This document shows positions 6,674 to 14,990 of a stretch of 53,252 nt of DNA, in pieces. The DNA lies in the IMG/VR virus record IMGVR_UViG_3300013132_000065, positions 1 through 53,252 of that record; one strand, written 5' to 3'. Numbering within the stretch: the stretch's first letter is position 1; each line of letters begins with the position of its first letter. Source of the stretch: a virus. Position numbers and translations under genes: made by a program. The notes under the pieces were generated by a model. That model was given only the letters and a program-made list of their open reading frames with translations, searched no databases and had not been told where the DNA came from.

Positions 6674-7488
6674 TTCGATTACGTGACTTGCTCCTTGAGT
6701 TAGATTACGGTGACAAGCTATTTGCGGATGATTTGATCGACCCGAAACACCCTCGCGAAAAGGCTTGGGGACGATTTATCCAGCAAATATATCGACCGGA
6801 TTTTGAGCCCAACACTGGCGCGGAGCAGGAACTACTCGACCAATTGCAAGCATATATCGGCGTGGGCCACCGCAATGCGAAGCTTGCGAGTGCATTGCAG
6901 CAATTGCTACCACTGCGATCGCGATTCCCTCGTATATTAGATCCAACCGCGGCCAGCATCACGAGTGACGACGAAACGCCCATGCCATGGGCTGAGCCTT
7001 ATCCGGATCTTGCATGGCGCGGCACCTGGGCGCCGATGCCATGGGCAGCTAAGGTAATGGCTCAAAGCAAACATGTTCACAACGTAACCGTGTCCGATGA
7101 ATATTCGCTTCGTCATGTCATGTTTCGAGATGGGAGGGAAGTCGAGGCTACGGTTTTCGAGCGCCCGGGCGTGATTTATAAGTCATCAGGTGAGCGTATG
7201 ATTTCTTTTTCCGATCGGCCCGATGTCGCATTTAGATTCATGCGTGCACGCGCTAAGGATATATATAATCCAAGCAAACCGTCTGGCGTGCCAGTCGCGC
7301 TTGGCATTGCAAAAACGCACCCACGTTTAATCATGAATCCGGATGCTATGAATGCGTTAGGTAGCGATTTTGCGGGAGGTGAATCTGAAATGCTGTTGCT
7401 GACTAATGCGTTTACCCCGGATGTTGTTGTGTTTATAGATCCATATGGGCTTAAATACATAGATAACTATATAGATAACATCCAGTGA
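6670..7488 (+). CDS. ADP-ribosyltransferase paralogue 2 (R-S-ExE)
   Basis: 272 aa, ATGA overlap with the gene before it. The N-terminus MIRLRDLLLELDYGDKLFAD is the shared paralogue leader. RFPRILDP (86-92) precedes the catalytic region. ART motifs: WRG with Arg117 (Trp replaces the usual Tyr), SFS at 179-181, and E238-S-E240. An insertion between the Arg and STS motifs makes it longer than its siblings. The last part, VVVFIDP, matches the shared V-x-x-L-x-I-x-DP ending. GC content is visibly higher than in the neighbouring ARTs, so it may have a different history. Confidence 0.83.
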   Translation: MIRLRDLLLELDYGDKLFADDLIDPKHPREKAWGRFIQQIYRPDFEPNTGAEQELLDQLQAYIGVGHRNAKLASALQQLLPLRSRFPRILDPTAASITSDDETPMPWAEPYPDLAWRGTWAPMPWAAKVMAQSKHVHNVTVSDEYSLRHVMFRDGREVEATVFERPGVIYKSSGERMISFSDRPDVAFRFMRARAKDIYNPSKPSGVPVALGIAKTHPRLIMNPDAMNALGSDFAGGESEMLLLTNAFTPDVVVFIDPYGLKYIDNYIDNIQ

Positions 7489-7495
7489 GCAGCGT

Positions 7496-7503
7496 ATATT
7501 TAT
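7496..7503 (+). promoter_or_regulatory. Candidate late promoter ATATTTAT
   Basis: Lies in the 39-base gap between an ART gene and the gene at 7528, 24 bases before the ATG, embedded in TATATTTATA. Confidence 0.5.
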
Positions 7504-7527
7504 ATTAAAATTTAAGTAGAATTTATC

Positions 7528-7953
7528 ATGACCAGAAAACAACAAGCCATGTCAATGCTTCGTCGAATCATTCGCGAAGAAATTGATAAATTAGCGATGA
7601 GAGAATTCGAGATCAGGGAAGCTTCTCATGTAAATGAGGTTTCAGATTTTAACGACCCCGTTTTAGTTGCGTTTAGAGCAGCGCAGCTTCGCAGAAACCA
7701 GGATACCAAAAAAGCGCCGGCTTTAAAGCCAGCTGAAGCTAGGAAATTAAACTCACAGCTTGAAAAGATATATCGCGCGTTAAACGTACTTTATGTTGAT
7801 CGCAATAGAATCTTGAATGACATGGAACAAGAAGCTGAAATGGGCGGCGGTCCTATTGCCGATCGGTACAGTGATGACTTGGAAAAGCTAGAAGGTAAGA
7901 TAGCCAAACTCTTAACTCAACGCAAGGCAATAGAAATTAAATTAGCTCAGTGA
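7528..7953 (+). CDS. Leader-motif coiled-coil protein
   Basis: 141 aa. The N-terminus carries LRRIIREEIDKL at 11-22, the tag shared with several neighbours. The rest is strongly helical and charged, with heptad-like leucines (LEKIYRALNVL, LEKLEGKIAKLL) indicating coiled coil. No enzyme motif. Candidate internal virion protein, by the tag and its position in the ART block. Function otherwise unknown. Confidence 0.7.
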   Translation: MTRKQQAMSMLRRIIREEIDKLAMREFEIREASHVNEVSDFNDPVLVAFRAAQLRRNQDTKKAPALKPAEARKLNSQLEKIYRALNVLYVDRNRILNDMEQEAEMGGGPIADRYSDDLEKLEGKIAKLLTQRKAIEIKLAQ

Positions 7954-7975
7954 AATAACTAAAAAAAGAAATTTT

Positions 7976-8377
7976 ATGAATCATAGCCAAAACAAATCTG
8001 CCAAGCAAAAACTCGAAGAAATAATAACTAAAATTATACGTGAAGAGCTCGCGGAGGGTGGATGGAGTAAAAGCGCGTTGGCTGCATTTTCACGAAAAAC
8101 CAAGCCGGGTAGATACTTTATTACCACATCTAAAGACGCCAAACCCGGCTGGGCAACCTTCCCGACCATGGCCGGTTTTAACGCTTTTATACGGGACGAG
8201 CTCCGTCGAGGGAATGATTTCGCTAGAGGCGCGGAAGTCATTAACATACATGACAAACAAAAAGGTGATCGGGCAGTACTGCAATATTTTTGGTCGCCGC
8301 GCACAGGTGTAGACTATATTCGGCCGACAGTACCTAATGGTAAGCCAGGTGAAGTTAATCCAAAATATGTTTTGTAA
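7976..8377 (+). CDS. Leader-motif hypothetical protein, 133 aa
   Basis: The tag IITKIIREEL lies at 16-25. A Gly/Pro-containing globular part follows, including PGRYFITTSKDAKPGWATFP and an aromatic C-terminal region (LQYFWSPRTGVDYIRP). No recognised family. It sits between a tagged coiled-coil gene and an ART gene in the same direction, consistent with one transcription unit of internal-protein genes. Confidence 0.65.
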   Translation: MNHSQNKSAKQKLEEIITKIIREELAEGGWSKSALAAFSRKTKPGRYFITTSKDAKPGWATFPTMAGFNAFIRDELRRGNDFARGAEVINIHDKQKGDRAVLQYFWSPRTGVDYIRPTVPNGKPGEVNPKYVL

Positions 8378-8408
8378 CGAGAATTAATAACATTGATCAA
8401 TTTATGAT

Positions 8409-9242
8409 ATGAGTGTGATACGATTGCGAAAATTATTACAAGAATTTGAAGTTGGAAATTTACTATGGGCTGACTCATCAGATACTAGGCGTTCAGGGTA
8501 TTTTCAGAAATTTCTTAATACAGTTTATGGTGATGAGATAGAGCCTAATACTCCGGAGGAAGCGGCTGCATTAGAACGAATAGAATCTTTTATATTAAAT
8601 AATGATATTAAGACGCCTTCCGGTGTCCGTACATTAAATGAGCCGAAAAAATTTATAAAAGATTTATTAAAACTCAAGCCAAAATTTCCGGCAATGCTTG
8701 ACCCATTATATAATAATCCGAAGTTGAGTAACGATGCTTACATATATCGCGGAATGACAACTGAGTTATCTATAATAATTCACACTATTCAGTATGCTAA
8801 ATCGTTCGAAAGGATTCGGGCACAAAACGATAACCATTATATAAGTGTTAAACATCCCAAAGTAAGTATAAAATCACGTGCAAAAGGATTTATGAGTTTC
8901 ACCACAGGCTCTCAGAAGCTCTCCGGACTCGCCGTAGCTGATATATTCACAGGGCAAAACTTATGGTCAGCGTCCGGTGCAGGCCGTTGGGGAGTTATTA
9001 TTGGAATACGGTATGGAGATATTGCAGATAAGGCATTATTAAATCCGGAGTTTGTTGAAGCTATTGGCGGTTGGGGCGAATCTGAAATATGGTTATTAGA
9101 AGGAAAAATTGTACCTGATGTATTGTATATACGAGATCCATTCATATGGTATGGCACCGACAGTCGCGCGACTGTACCTAATGAAATAAAAAATGCCTTG
9201 AAGGCAAATCCTAACTTTCAACATATGACAGATGTAGTGTAA
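8409..9242 (+). CDS. ADP-ribosyltransferase paralogue 3 (R-S-ExE)
   Basis: 277 aa. Shared leader VIRLRKLLQEFEVGNLLWAD (3-22), then EPNTPEE (45-51) and KFPAMLDP (92-99), both found in sibling ARTs. Catalytic motifs: YRG with Arg114, SFT at 163-165, and E224-S-E226 before IWLL. AGRWGVIIGI lies between the second and third motifs as in paralogue 1. The ATG at 8409 is used; the equivalent of the sibling MIRL start would be the GTG at 8415. NAD-dependent protein ADP-ribosylation is expected; target unknown. Confidence 0.85.
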   Translation: MSVIRLRKLLQEFEVGNLLWADSSDTRRSGYFQKFLNTVYGDEIEPNTPEEAAALERIESFILNNDIKTPSGVRTLNEPKKFIKDLLKLKPKFPAMLDPLYNNPKLSNDAYIYRGMTTELSIIIHTIQYAKSFERIRAQNDNHYISVKHPKVSIKSRAKGFMSFTTGSQKLSGLAVADIFTGQNLWSASGAGRWGVIIGIRYGDIADKALLNPEFVEAIGGWGESEIWLLEGKIVPDVLYIRDPFIWYGTDSRATVPNEIKNALKANPNFQHMTDVV

Positions 9243-9275
9243 TTGCAATAATTTTACTTAAACACTTCATTACAT

Positions 9276-9283
9276 ATATTTAT
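9276..9283 (+). promoter_or_regulatory. Candidate late promoter ATATTTAT
   Basis: Six bases before the ATG of the ART gene at 9290, in the same local sequence as that upstream of the minus-strand ART gene. It implies a near-leaderless mRNA if it is the -10 element. Confidence 0.5.
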
Positions 9284-9289
9284 GTATAT

Positions 9290-10066
9290 ATGATACGACT
9301 ACGTCAATTATTACAAGAATTTGAAGTTGGAAAGCATCTATGGGCTGATGAAGATATATATAAATCGGCTCGTTCAAAACAAGCAAAATTCCTTCAAGCA
9401 CTATACCATGGTGCATGGGAACCTAATACTCCGGAAGAGCTAGCGGCCTGGCGTGAGATATATTACTACGTAATGACGAGTAAAAAGAGCCCGAACTTTA
9501 TAAAGATCTTAGACGATCTACTCGCTCTTAAGTCAAAATTTCCTAAAATACTTGATCCAGAATTATCACCGAAAACTAAGCTTTATCGTGGAATGACTTT
9601 AGACGCGGAGCGTATAGTTGAGTTGTTATATGCTAGCAATTCAGTAACTAAAGCGACGGGCTGGCAAAATTTTGATGACGTTCTCGGAGGCACTGTTATA
9701 CGAATTGCGATTGATCGCCGCTTCATCAGGTCACGTAGCGCGAAATTTTTATCAATGTCTACTGAATATACAGTTGCTAAAAATTTTGCCAGGTGGCCTA
9801 TGACACGTGCCGGTATGATGGACGGTTCTAGATGGCCTCTTATTGCGGAAATAAATTATAGTGATATCGAGGCCTTAGCTTTAATGAATCCAAAATTCAT
9901 GAATACTTTTTCTGTGTTAGACGAAGAGGAAATTTGGGTAGTTGCTGACGCGGTACCTATTACAGCTTTATATATAACTGATCCTAGATCAATTGATGCT
10001 CCCACGGAATACAATGAGGCTCAGCGGATGATCGCGAATGCATTAAATCGCAAAAATCCGCATTAA
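9290..10066 (+). CDS. ADP-ribosyltransferase paralogue 4 (R-S-ExE)
   Basis: 258 aa. Leader MIRLRQLLQEFEVGKHLWAD with candidate L-Q-E cleavage site at residues 8-10. EPNTPEE (44-50) and KFPKILDP (83-90) are shared with siblings. Catalytic motifs: YRG with Arg100, SMS at 155-157, and E212-E213-E214 before IWVV. It is the closest sibling of paralogue 3 in its first 20 residues. T4 Alt shows that phages can package an ART and inject it with the DNA; the leader here suggests the same, as an inference. Target unknown. Confidence 0.86.
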   Translation: MIRLRQLLQEFEVGKHLWADEDIYKSARSKQAKFLQALYHGAWEPNTPEELAAWREIYYYVMTSKKSPNFIKILDDLLALKSKFPKILDPELSPKTKLYRGMTLDAERIVELLYASNSVTKATGWQNFDDVLGGTVIRIAIDRRFIRSRSAKFLSMSTEYTVAKNFARWPMTRAGMMDGSRWPLIAEINYSDIEALALMNPKFMNTFSVLDEEEIWVVADAVPITALYITDPRSIDAPTEYNEAQRMIANALNRKNPH

Positions 10067-10095
10067 TCATTAACAACCCGTTTTTTATTGTACAT

Positions 10096-10103
10096 ATATT
10101 TAT
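10096..10103 (+). promoter_or_regulatory. Candidate late promoter ATATTTAT
   Basis: Lies in TACATATATTTATAC, 21 bases before the ATG at 10125. The leader would carry a weak TAGGAA ribosome site. Confidence 0.5.
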
Positions 10104-10124
10104 ACTAAATAACTAGGAATTGTT

Positions 10125-10475
10125 ATGAAACAGTATAAGTCGAGACTCTTACGTGAGTATATTTCGCGAGAAATTCGTACTCAATTAAAAGAAAATGATA
10201 GCAAGAATTTCGCTTCGGATAGTCAGTCTGATTTAGATATTGGCCATGTCGATGATGAGCCGGGTATGATAAAAGCTGACTTATATCGAATTGCTAAATA
10301 TGCAGTAGAATTATATAAATTAGTATCTCATTTAGAAGAAACGGGTAAAGAGGTTGACTTTCCGCATTGGTGGCAAGCTGATATCATTGAAGCTAAGGAT
10401 CGTATGATCAATGCTAAACACTATGTCCATGGCGAGCTGAATATGCCAGGATTTGATAAAATGTTAGGGCTATGA
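10125..10475 (+). CDS. Leader-motif hypothetical protein, 116 aa
   Basis: N-terminal LLREYISREIRTQL (8-21), a looser copy of the tag found on neighbouring proteins. An acidic, mostly helical body follows, with no catalytic motif. It is the first gene of a tightly overlapping set: its stop overlaps the lipoprotein start (ATGA), which in turn overlaps the next ART start. Confidence 0.65.
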   Translation: MKQYKSRLLREYISREIRTQLKENDSKNFASDSQSDLDIGHVDDEPGMIKADLYRIAKYAVELYKLVSHLEETGKEVDFPHWWQADIIEAKDRMINAKHYVHGELNMPGFDKMLGL

Positions 10476-10783
10476 AAGTTATATATAGTATAGTTGCATG
10501 TATATGCTTATTAGTTAGTTGCACATCATCATCACATATGCAATGTGATGAAGTATATTCATATGATTATAATTGCCCAGAACGCGATTATTATAATTTT
10601 AATGTATACCGCGCGTATTATCCAAATACCGAGACAGTATACTTTGTGCCCTATTATGTGCCAAACACACACGAGCCGAAATGTAATGATCATGCAACGC
10701 CTAGTAGGGAAATTATAACGGGGCGCCGGCCATCTTTATCATCTCACCGTACTAATAAACGCCCTGAGACAAATGAACAATGA
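10472..10783 (+). CDS. Small Tyr-rich lipoprotein
   Basis: 103 aa with a lipoprotein signal: short basic start, hydrophobic core, lipobox LVSC with Cys17. The mature part is rich in Tyr, Asn and Pro (YDYNCPERDYYNFNVYRAYY) and ends in a basic tail. Translationally coupled on both sides by ATGA overlaps, between a tagged protein and an ART. It could be an outer-membrane factor made late in infection, for example one that blocks superinfection; this is only inferred from location and signal. Confidence 0.7.
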   Translation: MKVIYSIVACICLLVSCTSSSHMQCDEVYSYDYNCPERDYYNFNVYRAYYPNTETVYFVPYYVPNTHEPKCNDHATPSREIITGRRPSLSSHRTNKRPETNEQ

Positions 10784-11532
10784 GGCTATTACATTTATTG
10801 CATGAGTTTGAATATGGTGAAAATTTATTTGCCGATCCTAGTCATTATAGCAATGTACAGACTACATCTGACTTAAATATCATTGGCTATCGTAACTATG
10901 CAGATATAGAAACTGATACTGAGGATGAGACGCGCGCGTTAGAATTACTCGATGTATTTTATTCTGGTGATTTTGTCAACTTAGATGAAACCGCATTGTA
11001 TAAACTCATCGCACCACTAAAAAAACTTAAATCAAAATTTCCAAAAATATTAGACCCACGTACTAGTCCCGGTATTGGGCAAATGGTGTACCGCGGTGCA
11101 ACTATATCTTTAGATTTAGTTAAAGATATGCCGTATACGGTCGCTGGCAGCAATATTATACTTGAAGTGCCTAAAAATTTTAAAGTACGGCCGCAATCTG
11201 GACGGCCTATACACTCTTTTAGTATTAAACGGTATATGGCAGTTAATTATGCATTAAATCAAACATTAATGTCAGTAGAAAATCCAAGCCGTGTACCAGC
11301 TATAATTTGCGTAGATGTAAATGATCCTAATTTATTATTTTCAACTCGTTTTTCAGAGCTACATAGTATATATAGAGAAGAAGAAGAAGTATTTTATGCT
11401 AACTATGATATTACAGTAAACGAGTTAATTCTAAAGTCAGCAATTATAGAAGATATATATAAAGAACATGCTAATAGCAGTAATCATGTTGTACGCAGTG
11501 TATATACTAAATGGTATAATGCTATCAATTAA
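10780..11532 (+). CDS. ADP-ribosyltransferase paralogue 5 (R-S-ExE)
   Basis: 250 aa. Leader MRLLHLLHEFEYGENLFADP, with L-H-E at 7-9. KSKFPKILDP (84-93) is shared with siblings. Catalytic motifs: YRG with Arg105, SFS at 146-148, and a run of four Glu (200-203) supplying E201-x-E203 before VFY. The region between the STS and ExE motifs lacks the RW-x-V-I strand seen in paralogues 1, 3 and 4, so this copy has diverged. It starts with an ATGA overlap on the lipoprotein gene. Confidence 0.82.
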   Translation: MRLLHLLHEFEYGENLFADPSHYSNVQTTSDLNIIGYRNYADIETDTEDETRALELLDVFYSGDFVNLDETALYKLIAPLKKLKSKFPKILDPRTSPGIGQMVYRGATISLDLVKDMPYTVAGSNIILEVPKNFKVRPQSGRPIHSFSIKRYMAVNYALNQTLMSVENPSRVPAIICVDVNDPNLLFSTRFSELHSIYREEEEVFYANYDITVNELILKSAIIEDIYKEHANSSNHVVRSVYTKWYNAIN

Positions 11533-11539
11533 TATTTAT
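11532..11539 (+). promoter_or_regulatory. Candidate late promoter ATATTTAT
   Basis: Overlaps the stop of the preceding ART gene and lies 4 bases before the ATG at 11544. Another near-leaderless arrangement. Confidence 0.45.
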
Positions 11540-11543
11540 TAAT

Positions 11544-13280
11544 ATGATAAGTTTAATTCAACTATTACGAGAAATACGTTTATTTGAAAAAAATAAAACG
11601 GTAGATTTTTTCCGAAAAAATCCTAATCTATTAAAACAGTTTACTGTGCCAGACCCAGGAAACAAGAATATTAACGCTGCTGATTATTACCCAAGCCCGA
11701 CGGGGAAGGAGTCGAGACTCAGCCGAGTTGCTTTAGAAATGCTAGAAAAAGCATTTCCACATAAGTTCAATGACCGACTTTTCAAAACGCTATGGGAATA
11801 CGATTATTTGGTTAAAACAATTATCAAAGCCCCAACATATCAAGAGTTGCTAGATAAACACTTAGATGTTTTACCGACAAATGAAAAGGGGGAACCATGG
11901 ATGGATTATATGGATCATGAATTCATGTCCACAAATTACAATAAAATACGGCGAATAGCTCGAGCAGCAGTTGCCAAATCGGCAGGTTTGAGTCATATAG
12001 GTAGAAAGCGTTATGTCAAAGCTATGTATAAATTAGGGCTAGATCCGAATGACGTCGAGGCCGCAATGTCATGGGTAGGTTATTACACAGGCGGCAGTTA
12101 TCGTAAACTTCCTAAGGAGATATTTGAAACACTACAGCAATTATCCGTTGATCCTAGTCGTTTACCAAAATATATATATCGTGGACTTTTTTATGATGGT
12201 GCTAAGATTAAAGATCAAGAAAAGTTTTTAAGTAAATGGAAAGAAGGCTCAATGCCTAAAGAAGCATTACGTAAAGCTACTAGTTTTTCTGGAGATAAAG
12301 GCACTGCAATTAACTTTATGGTGAACCAAGACAAAGTTAAAGATGCTAAATCGGGATATCATATCCTACTAAAATGGAAAGTTCGCCCAGAGGCTGTTGT
12401 CGCTGATTTACGAAACTTACCTGTCGATACAAGGTTTTGGAACCAACATGAATTCATAGTACATCCGGATGTTAAAGACTATGTCGTAGATAAACTTATA
12501 CCATATAAAGATTCTACCGATTATGCCTCCTATAGCGATACACCATATGTTAAATTTCAAGACGCGACAAAAGGCGGATTTGGAGCGTACGGGCTGGATA
12601 AGCCTGATACACTGAAAACATTTTTATTATCACCGTATGATAAATACAGTACTAACGAAAAAATTGCATATAAGCAATTATACAATATGACTGTACAGGA
12701 AGTACAGCAAGAATACACAATGTTTCGTAATTATTATGAAGATGCTTTTCAGAAGATAAAAAATGCAGTACTGCCAGTATATGTAGTTAGCGACGCGCTA
12801 GTTTTTAGCGGCGGTGGAAAAGATTTCACGTTTAGCAAAGTTCATACCGGATCTACGCGAAATACTCTAGAATTTCAAATATTTGTACGTTTAAGTTATT
12901 ATTCCGCAGATAACAGTACAGAACTATTCGGGCCTGAGGTAACTGCAATGTTGCAACGCAATTATATAGATTCGGGTAAATTTAAATCAATGCGTGATGT
13001 ATTTAATGCATTAGAGAATAGTATGAAACAACCAACTGGTTATAGTTCACTTACATTACGCCCAGGCGGCGGTTATTATAGCATGAAATTTGATTTAGAA
13101 CTTCCAAAATCATTTATACTAGATGATATACCAGGTGACCGTTACAACGCCGCCGGCATATCAATTTGGGAAGATATCATGAAGATTTTTGACGGTAAAA
13201 TGATAGCTGATCGATGCCGAGAAATAGTTTCTAGAAACCTTAAAAGACTTCCACCGACAGTAAAAATTTCAGTAAAATGA
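11544..13280 (+). CDS. Large ADP-ribosyltransferase, Q-x-E variant
   Basis: 578 aa, about twice the size of its siblings. It starts with leader MISLIQLLREIRLF (L-R-E at 8-10). An N-terminal domain of ~200 residues precedes the ART core: YRG with Arg213, SFS at 247-249, and Q301-H-E303 in FWNQHEFIV. A Gln two residues before the catalytic Glu is known from ARTs that modify Asn or other residues rather than Arg, so specificity may differ. About 260 further residues follow, ending in a beta-rich region; not recognised. The stop overlaps the next start (ATGA). Target unknown. Confidence 0.75.
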   Translation: MISLIQLLREIRLFEKNKTVDFFRKNPNLLKQFTVPDPGNKNINAADYYPSPTGKESRLSRVALEMLEKAFPHKFNDRLFKTLWEYDYLVKTIIKAPTYQELLDKHLDVLPTNEKGEPWMDYMDHEFMSTNYNKIRRIARAAVAKSAGLSHIGRKRYVKAMYKLGLDPNDVEAAMSWVGYYTGGSYRKLPKEIFETLQQLSVDPSRLPKYIYRGLFYDGAKIKDQEKFLSKWKEGSMPKEALRKATSFSGDKGTAINFMVNQDKVKDAKSGYHILLKWKVRPEAVVADLRNLPVDTRFWNQHEFIVHPDVKDYVVDKLIPYKDSTDYASYSDTPYVKFQDATKGGFGAYGLDKPDTLKTFLLSPYDKYSTNEKIAYKQLYNMTVQEVQQEYTMFRNYYEDAFQKIKNAVLPVYVVSDALVFSGGGKDFTFSKVHTGSTRNTLEFQIFVRLSYYSADNSTELFGPEVTAMLQRNYIDSGKFKSMRDVFNALENSMKQPTGYSSLTLRPGGGYYSMKFDLELPKSFILDDIPGDRYNAAGISIWEDIMKIFDGKMIADRCREIVSRNLKRLPPTVKISVK

Positions 13281-13729
13281 TTAAGCTAAAGTTGTTATTA
13301 GAAAATACATATTCATCATGGGTACGGCCGTCAATTGACTCATTAAAGCAAGAATTTCGCGTTGAACATGAACTTAAAGGCCATTCTTGGTTTGCAGATG
13401 AAACAGAATTTCTTGAAGCAGCGCGCCGCGCAAAAGCCATAACTATAACGCCGGCAATTGATAGAAAAATTGATTATCGTAGTGGCACAAAAACATATGA
13501 TCAATTAGTTAGATTGCTACAAGGCTATAAGTCTTGGGGTAAATATCGCAGTGAAGAAAAATTGCAAAACATGTATGCTCGACTACGCGACAATTTAGAC
13601 ATGGATATGCCAATCGTATTAAAGTTTCCTAATGGCAGTATGCGCGTGTTCGGCGGCAATACTCGCATGGACATAGCATTTCAGTTAGGTATCAATCCCA
13701 AAGTATTAATGATTGAAGTTCCTTCATAA
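13277..13729 (+). CDS. Leader-motif protein with ParB-like fold signature
   Basis: 150 aa. The N-terminus MIKLKLLLENTYSSW matches the leader of the ART paralogues (L-L-E at 7-9), but the body is different. The C-terminal part has VLKFPNGSMRVFGGNTRMDIAFQLG (114-138); the G-G-N-T-R-x-x-x-A pattern is typical of ParB/sulfiredoxin-like nucleases and NTP-binding proteins. It is a short version, so activity is uncertain. The ATGA overlap with the large ART gene points to co-expression and perhaps co-packaging. Confidence 0.68.
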   Translation: MIKLKLLLENTYSSWVRPSIDSLKQEFRVEHELKGHSWFADETEFLEAARRAKAITITPAIDRKIDYRSGTKTYDQLVRLLQGYKSWGKYRSEEKLQNMYARLRDNLDMDMPIVLKFPNGSMRVFGGNTRMDIAFQLGINPKVLMIEVPS

Positions 13730-13769
13730 TTTTTTTTGAATATCGGTAAATTATTTATATAATACTGAT

Positions 13770-13970
13770 ATGTTCGAGTTTATCGCATTATATTTTTTAA
13801 TTGGAATATTGGCTACAATTTGTTTTGAATTGGCAATAAATCAATTTGAAATTGATATAATTACTAATTCTGACAGACTGTTTGCAATTATCTTATGGCC
13901 GCTGTGGGCGTTAATATTCATAGTCTCATTCGTTACAACGGTTATAACAAATTTTACAAAAAAAAGCTGA
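13770..13970 (+). CDS. Small two-TM membrane protein
   Basis: 66 aa with two hydrophobic spans (about 2-24 and 37-60) and a basic tail (NFTKKS). ATTATTTAT, a variant of the candidate late motif, lies 11 bases upstream. No family recognised; a membrane-acting accessory protein. Confidence 0.6.
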   Translation: MFEFIALYFLIGILATICFELAINQFEIDIITNSDRLFAIILWPLWALIFIVSFVTTVITNFTKKS

Positions 13971-13977
13971 TAAAATA

Positions 13978-14009
13978 TTTGTCTTTAGTATACAATGTTC
14001 TTATCTTTA
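13978..14009 (+). promoter_or_regulatory. Host-type promoter, TTTG-N20-TATCTTTA
   Basis: TTTG at 13978-13981, exactly 20 bases, TATCTTTA at 14002-14009, followed by AGAAGGATAA and the ATG at 14029. It closely matches the Bacteroidota -33/-7 pattern. Confidence 0.65.
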
Positions 14010-14028
14010 TGATAGAAGGATAAATAAA

Positions 14029-14184
14029 ATGAAAAAACAAATTAAAGCAGACAGCATTCAATTAATTGAATCATACCTAGCAGATGAAAGTAAATCAATT
14101 GGCGAGGTTGGTATGAGTGGCACGTTAGTGCATGCACGAAAGACGTTCAAACAATTATTAGAAATTTTAAAAACCTCTAAATAA
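14029..14184 (+). CDS. Small hypothetical protein, 51 aa
   Basis: Begins MKKQIKADSIQLIESYLADE and ends in a helix KTFKQLLEILKTSK. It has its own host-type promoter and an AGAAGGA ribosome site 8 bases upstream, which supports it as a real gene. Function unknown. Confidence 0.62.
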   Translation: MKKQIKADSIQLIESYLADESKSIGEVGMSGTLVHARKTFKQLLEILKTSK

Positions 14185-14191
14185 AAAAGTG

Positions 14192-14440
14192 ATGCAACAT
14201 TTTATTGACTACGCTCTCTCCCGTTATTCATGGAGCTGGTGCCCTGATCTTAAAGTAGCATTTATTCATGAAAAGGATCAAGACGGTAACGATATTGTAG
14301 AAATTACATCTATTTTTACCGAGAGCGGCGATGAGATTACCGATATTGTTCGTTATGAATTATTCAATGACATTGAAATGTATATCTATGATAATCTCGA
14401 ATCATACGCTGATGATCATGTAGACGATGAAGCTAAATAA
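14192..14440 (+). CDS. Small acidic hypothetical protein, 83 aa
   Basis: The ATG at 14192 is chosen over the GTG just before it. Very acidic (many Asp/Glu, tail DDHVDDEAK). Lies 7 bases after the previous stop and behind the same host-type promoter. No motif recognised. Confidence 0.62.
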   Translation: MQHFIDYALSRYSWSWCPDLKVAFIHEKDQDGNDIVEITSIFTESGDEITDIVRYELFNDIEMYIYDNLESYADDHVDDEAK

Positions 14441-14449
14441 ATTTCATTA

Positions 14450-14776
14450 ATGAGACATATTTTATATGCTATTTCAGCATTTATATTAATCGTCATCTGT
14501 AGTAATTTAGTAATTTGGATGACAAGTACCCGTGATATATCAGCAATAGTAGTACTTAAAGAAGTGGTTGTATATAAAGTAGATGAGCAGTACATACATT
14601 ATTATTTAATCTATACCGACCAAGGCGTATTTAAACTTGATAACAATACCACATCAAATGGCGTACCATGCAATGATTGGTATAGTTCATTAGAGTCATA
14701 TCAGCGGTATAATATGACTGTACATGGGTATCGTAACGAAATGTTAGGTCTTTATCCAAAGGTTATCAGTTTTTAA
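14450..14776 (+). CDS. Membrane-anchored small protein
   Basis: 108 aa. A single N-terminal hydrophobic span (about 4-25, LYAISAFILIVICSNLVIWM) is followed by a small, probably extracytoplasmic beta-rich domain (IVVLKEVVVYKVDEQYIHYYLIY). It lies in the small-gene run after the promoter at 13978. Function unknown. Confidence 0.62.
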   Translation: MRHILYAISAFILIVICSNLVIWMTSTRDISAIVVLKEVVVYKVDEQYIHYYLIYTDQGVFKLDNNTTSNGVPCNDWYSSLESYQRYNMTVHGYRNEMLGLYPKVISF

Positions 14777-14792
14777 TTAAAAAATATTCGCA

Positions 14793-14981
14793 ATGTCATT
14801 TGATGATTCAATATCGATTCTGTTGAATTTAGGTTGGATTGAAGTTGTAGGTGTTAATCACGAAGGCGAGTTTTTGTATGAATTGACCCCAACTGGGACT
14901 GCAGAGTTGCAAGATGCAATTTATGTATTTGATACGTATTTTTCTAACATATATATGTTACCACCGGACCGAGTTAATTAA
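14793..14981 (+). CDS. Small winged-helix-like protein, 62 aa
   Basis: The pattern LGWIEVVGVNHEGEFLYELTPTGTAEL looks like the wing strand and last helix of a small winged-helix DNA-binding fold. It is too short to assign further. A regulator or anti-host factor is possible. Confidence 0.55.
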   Translation: MSFDDSISILLNLGWIEVVGVNHEGEFLYELTPTGTAELQDAIYVFDTYFSNIYMLPPDRVN

Positions 14982-14990
14982 TTAGTTTGC

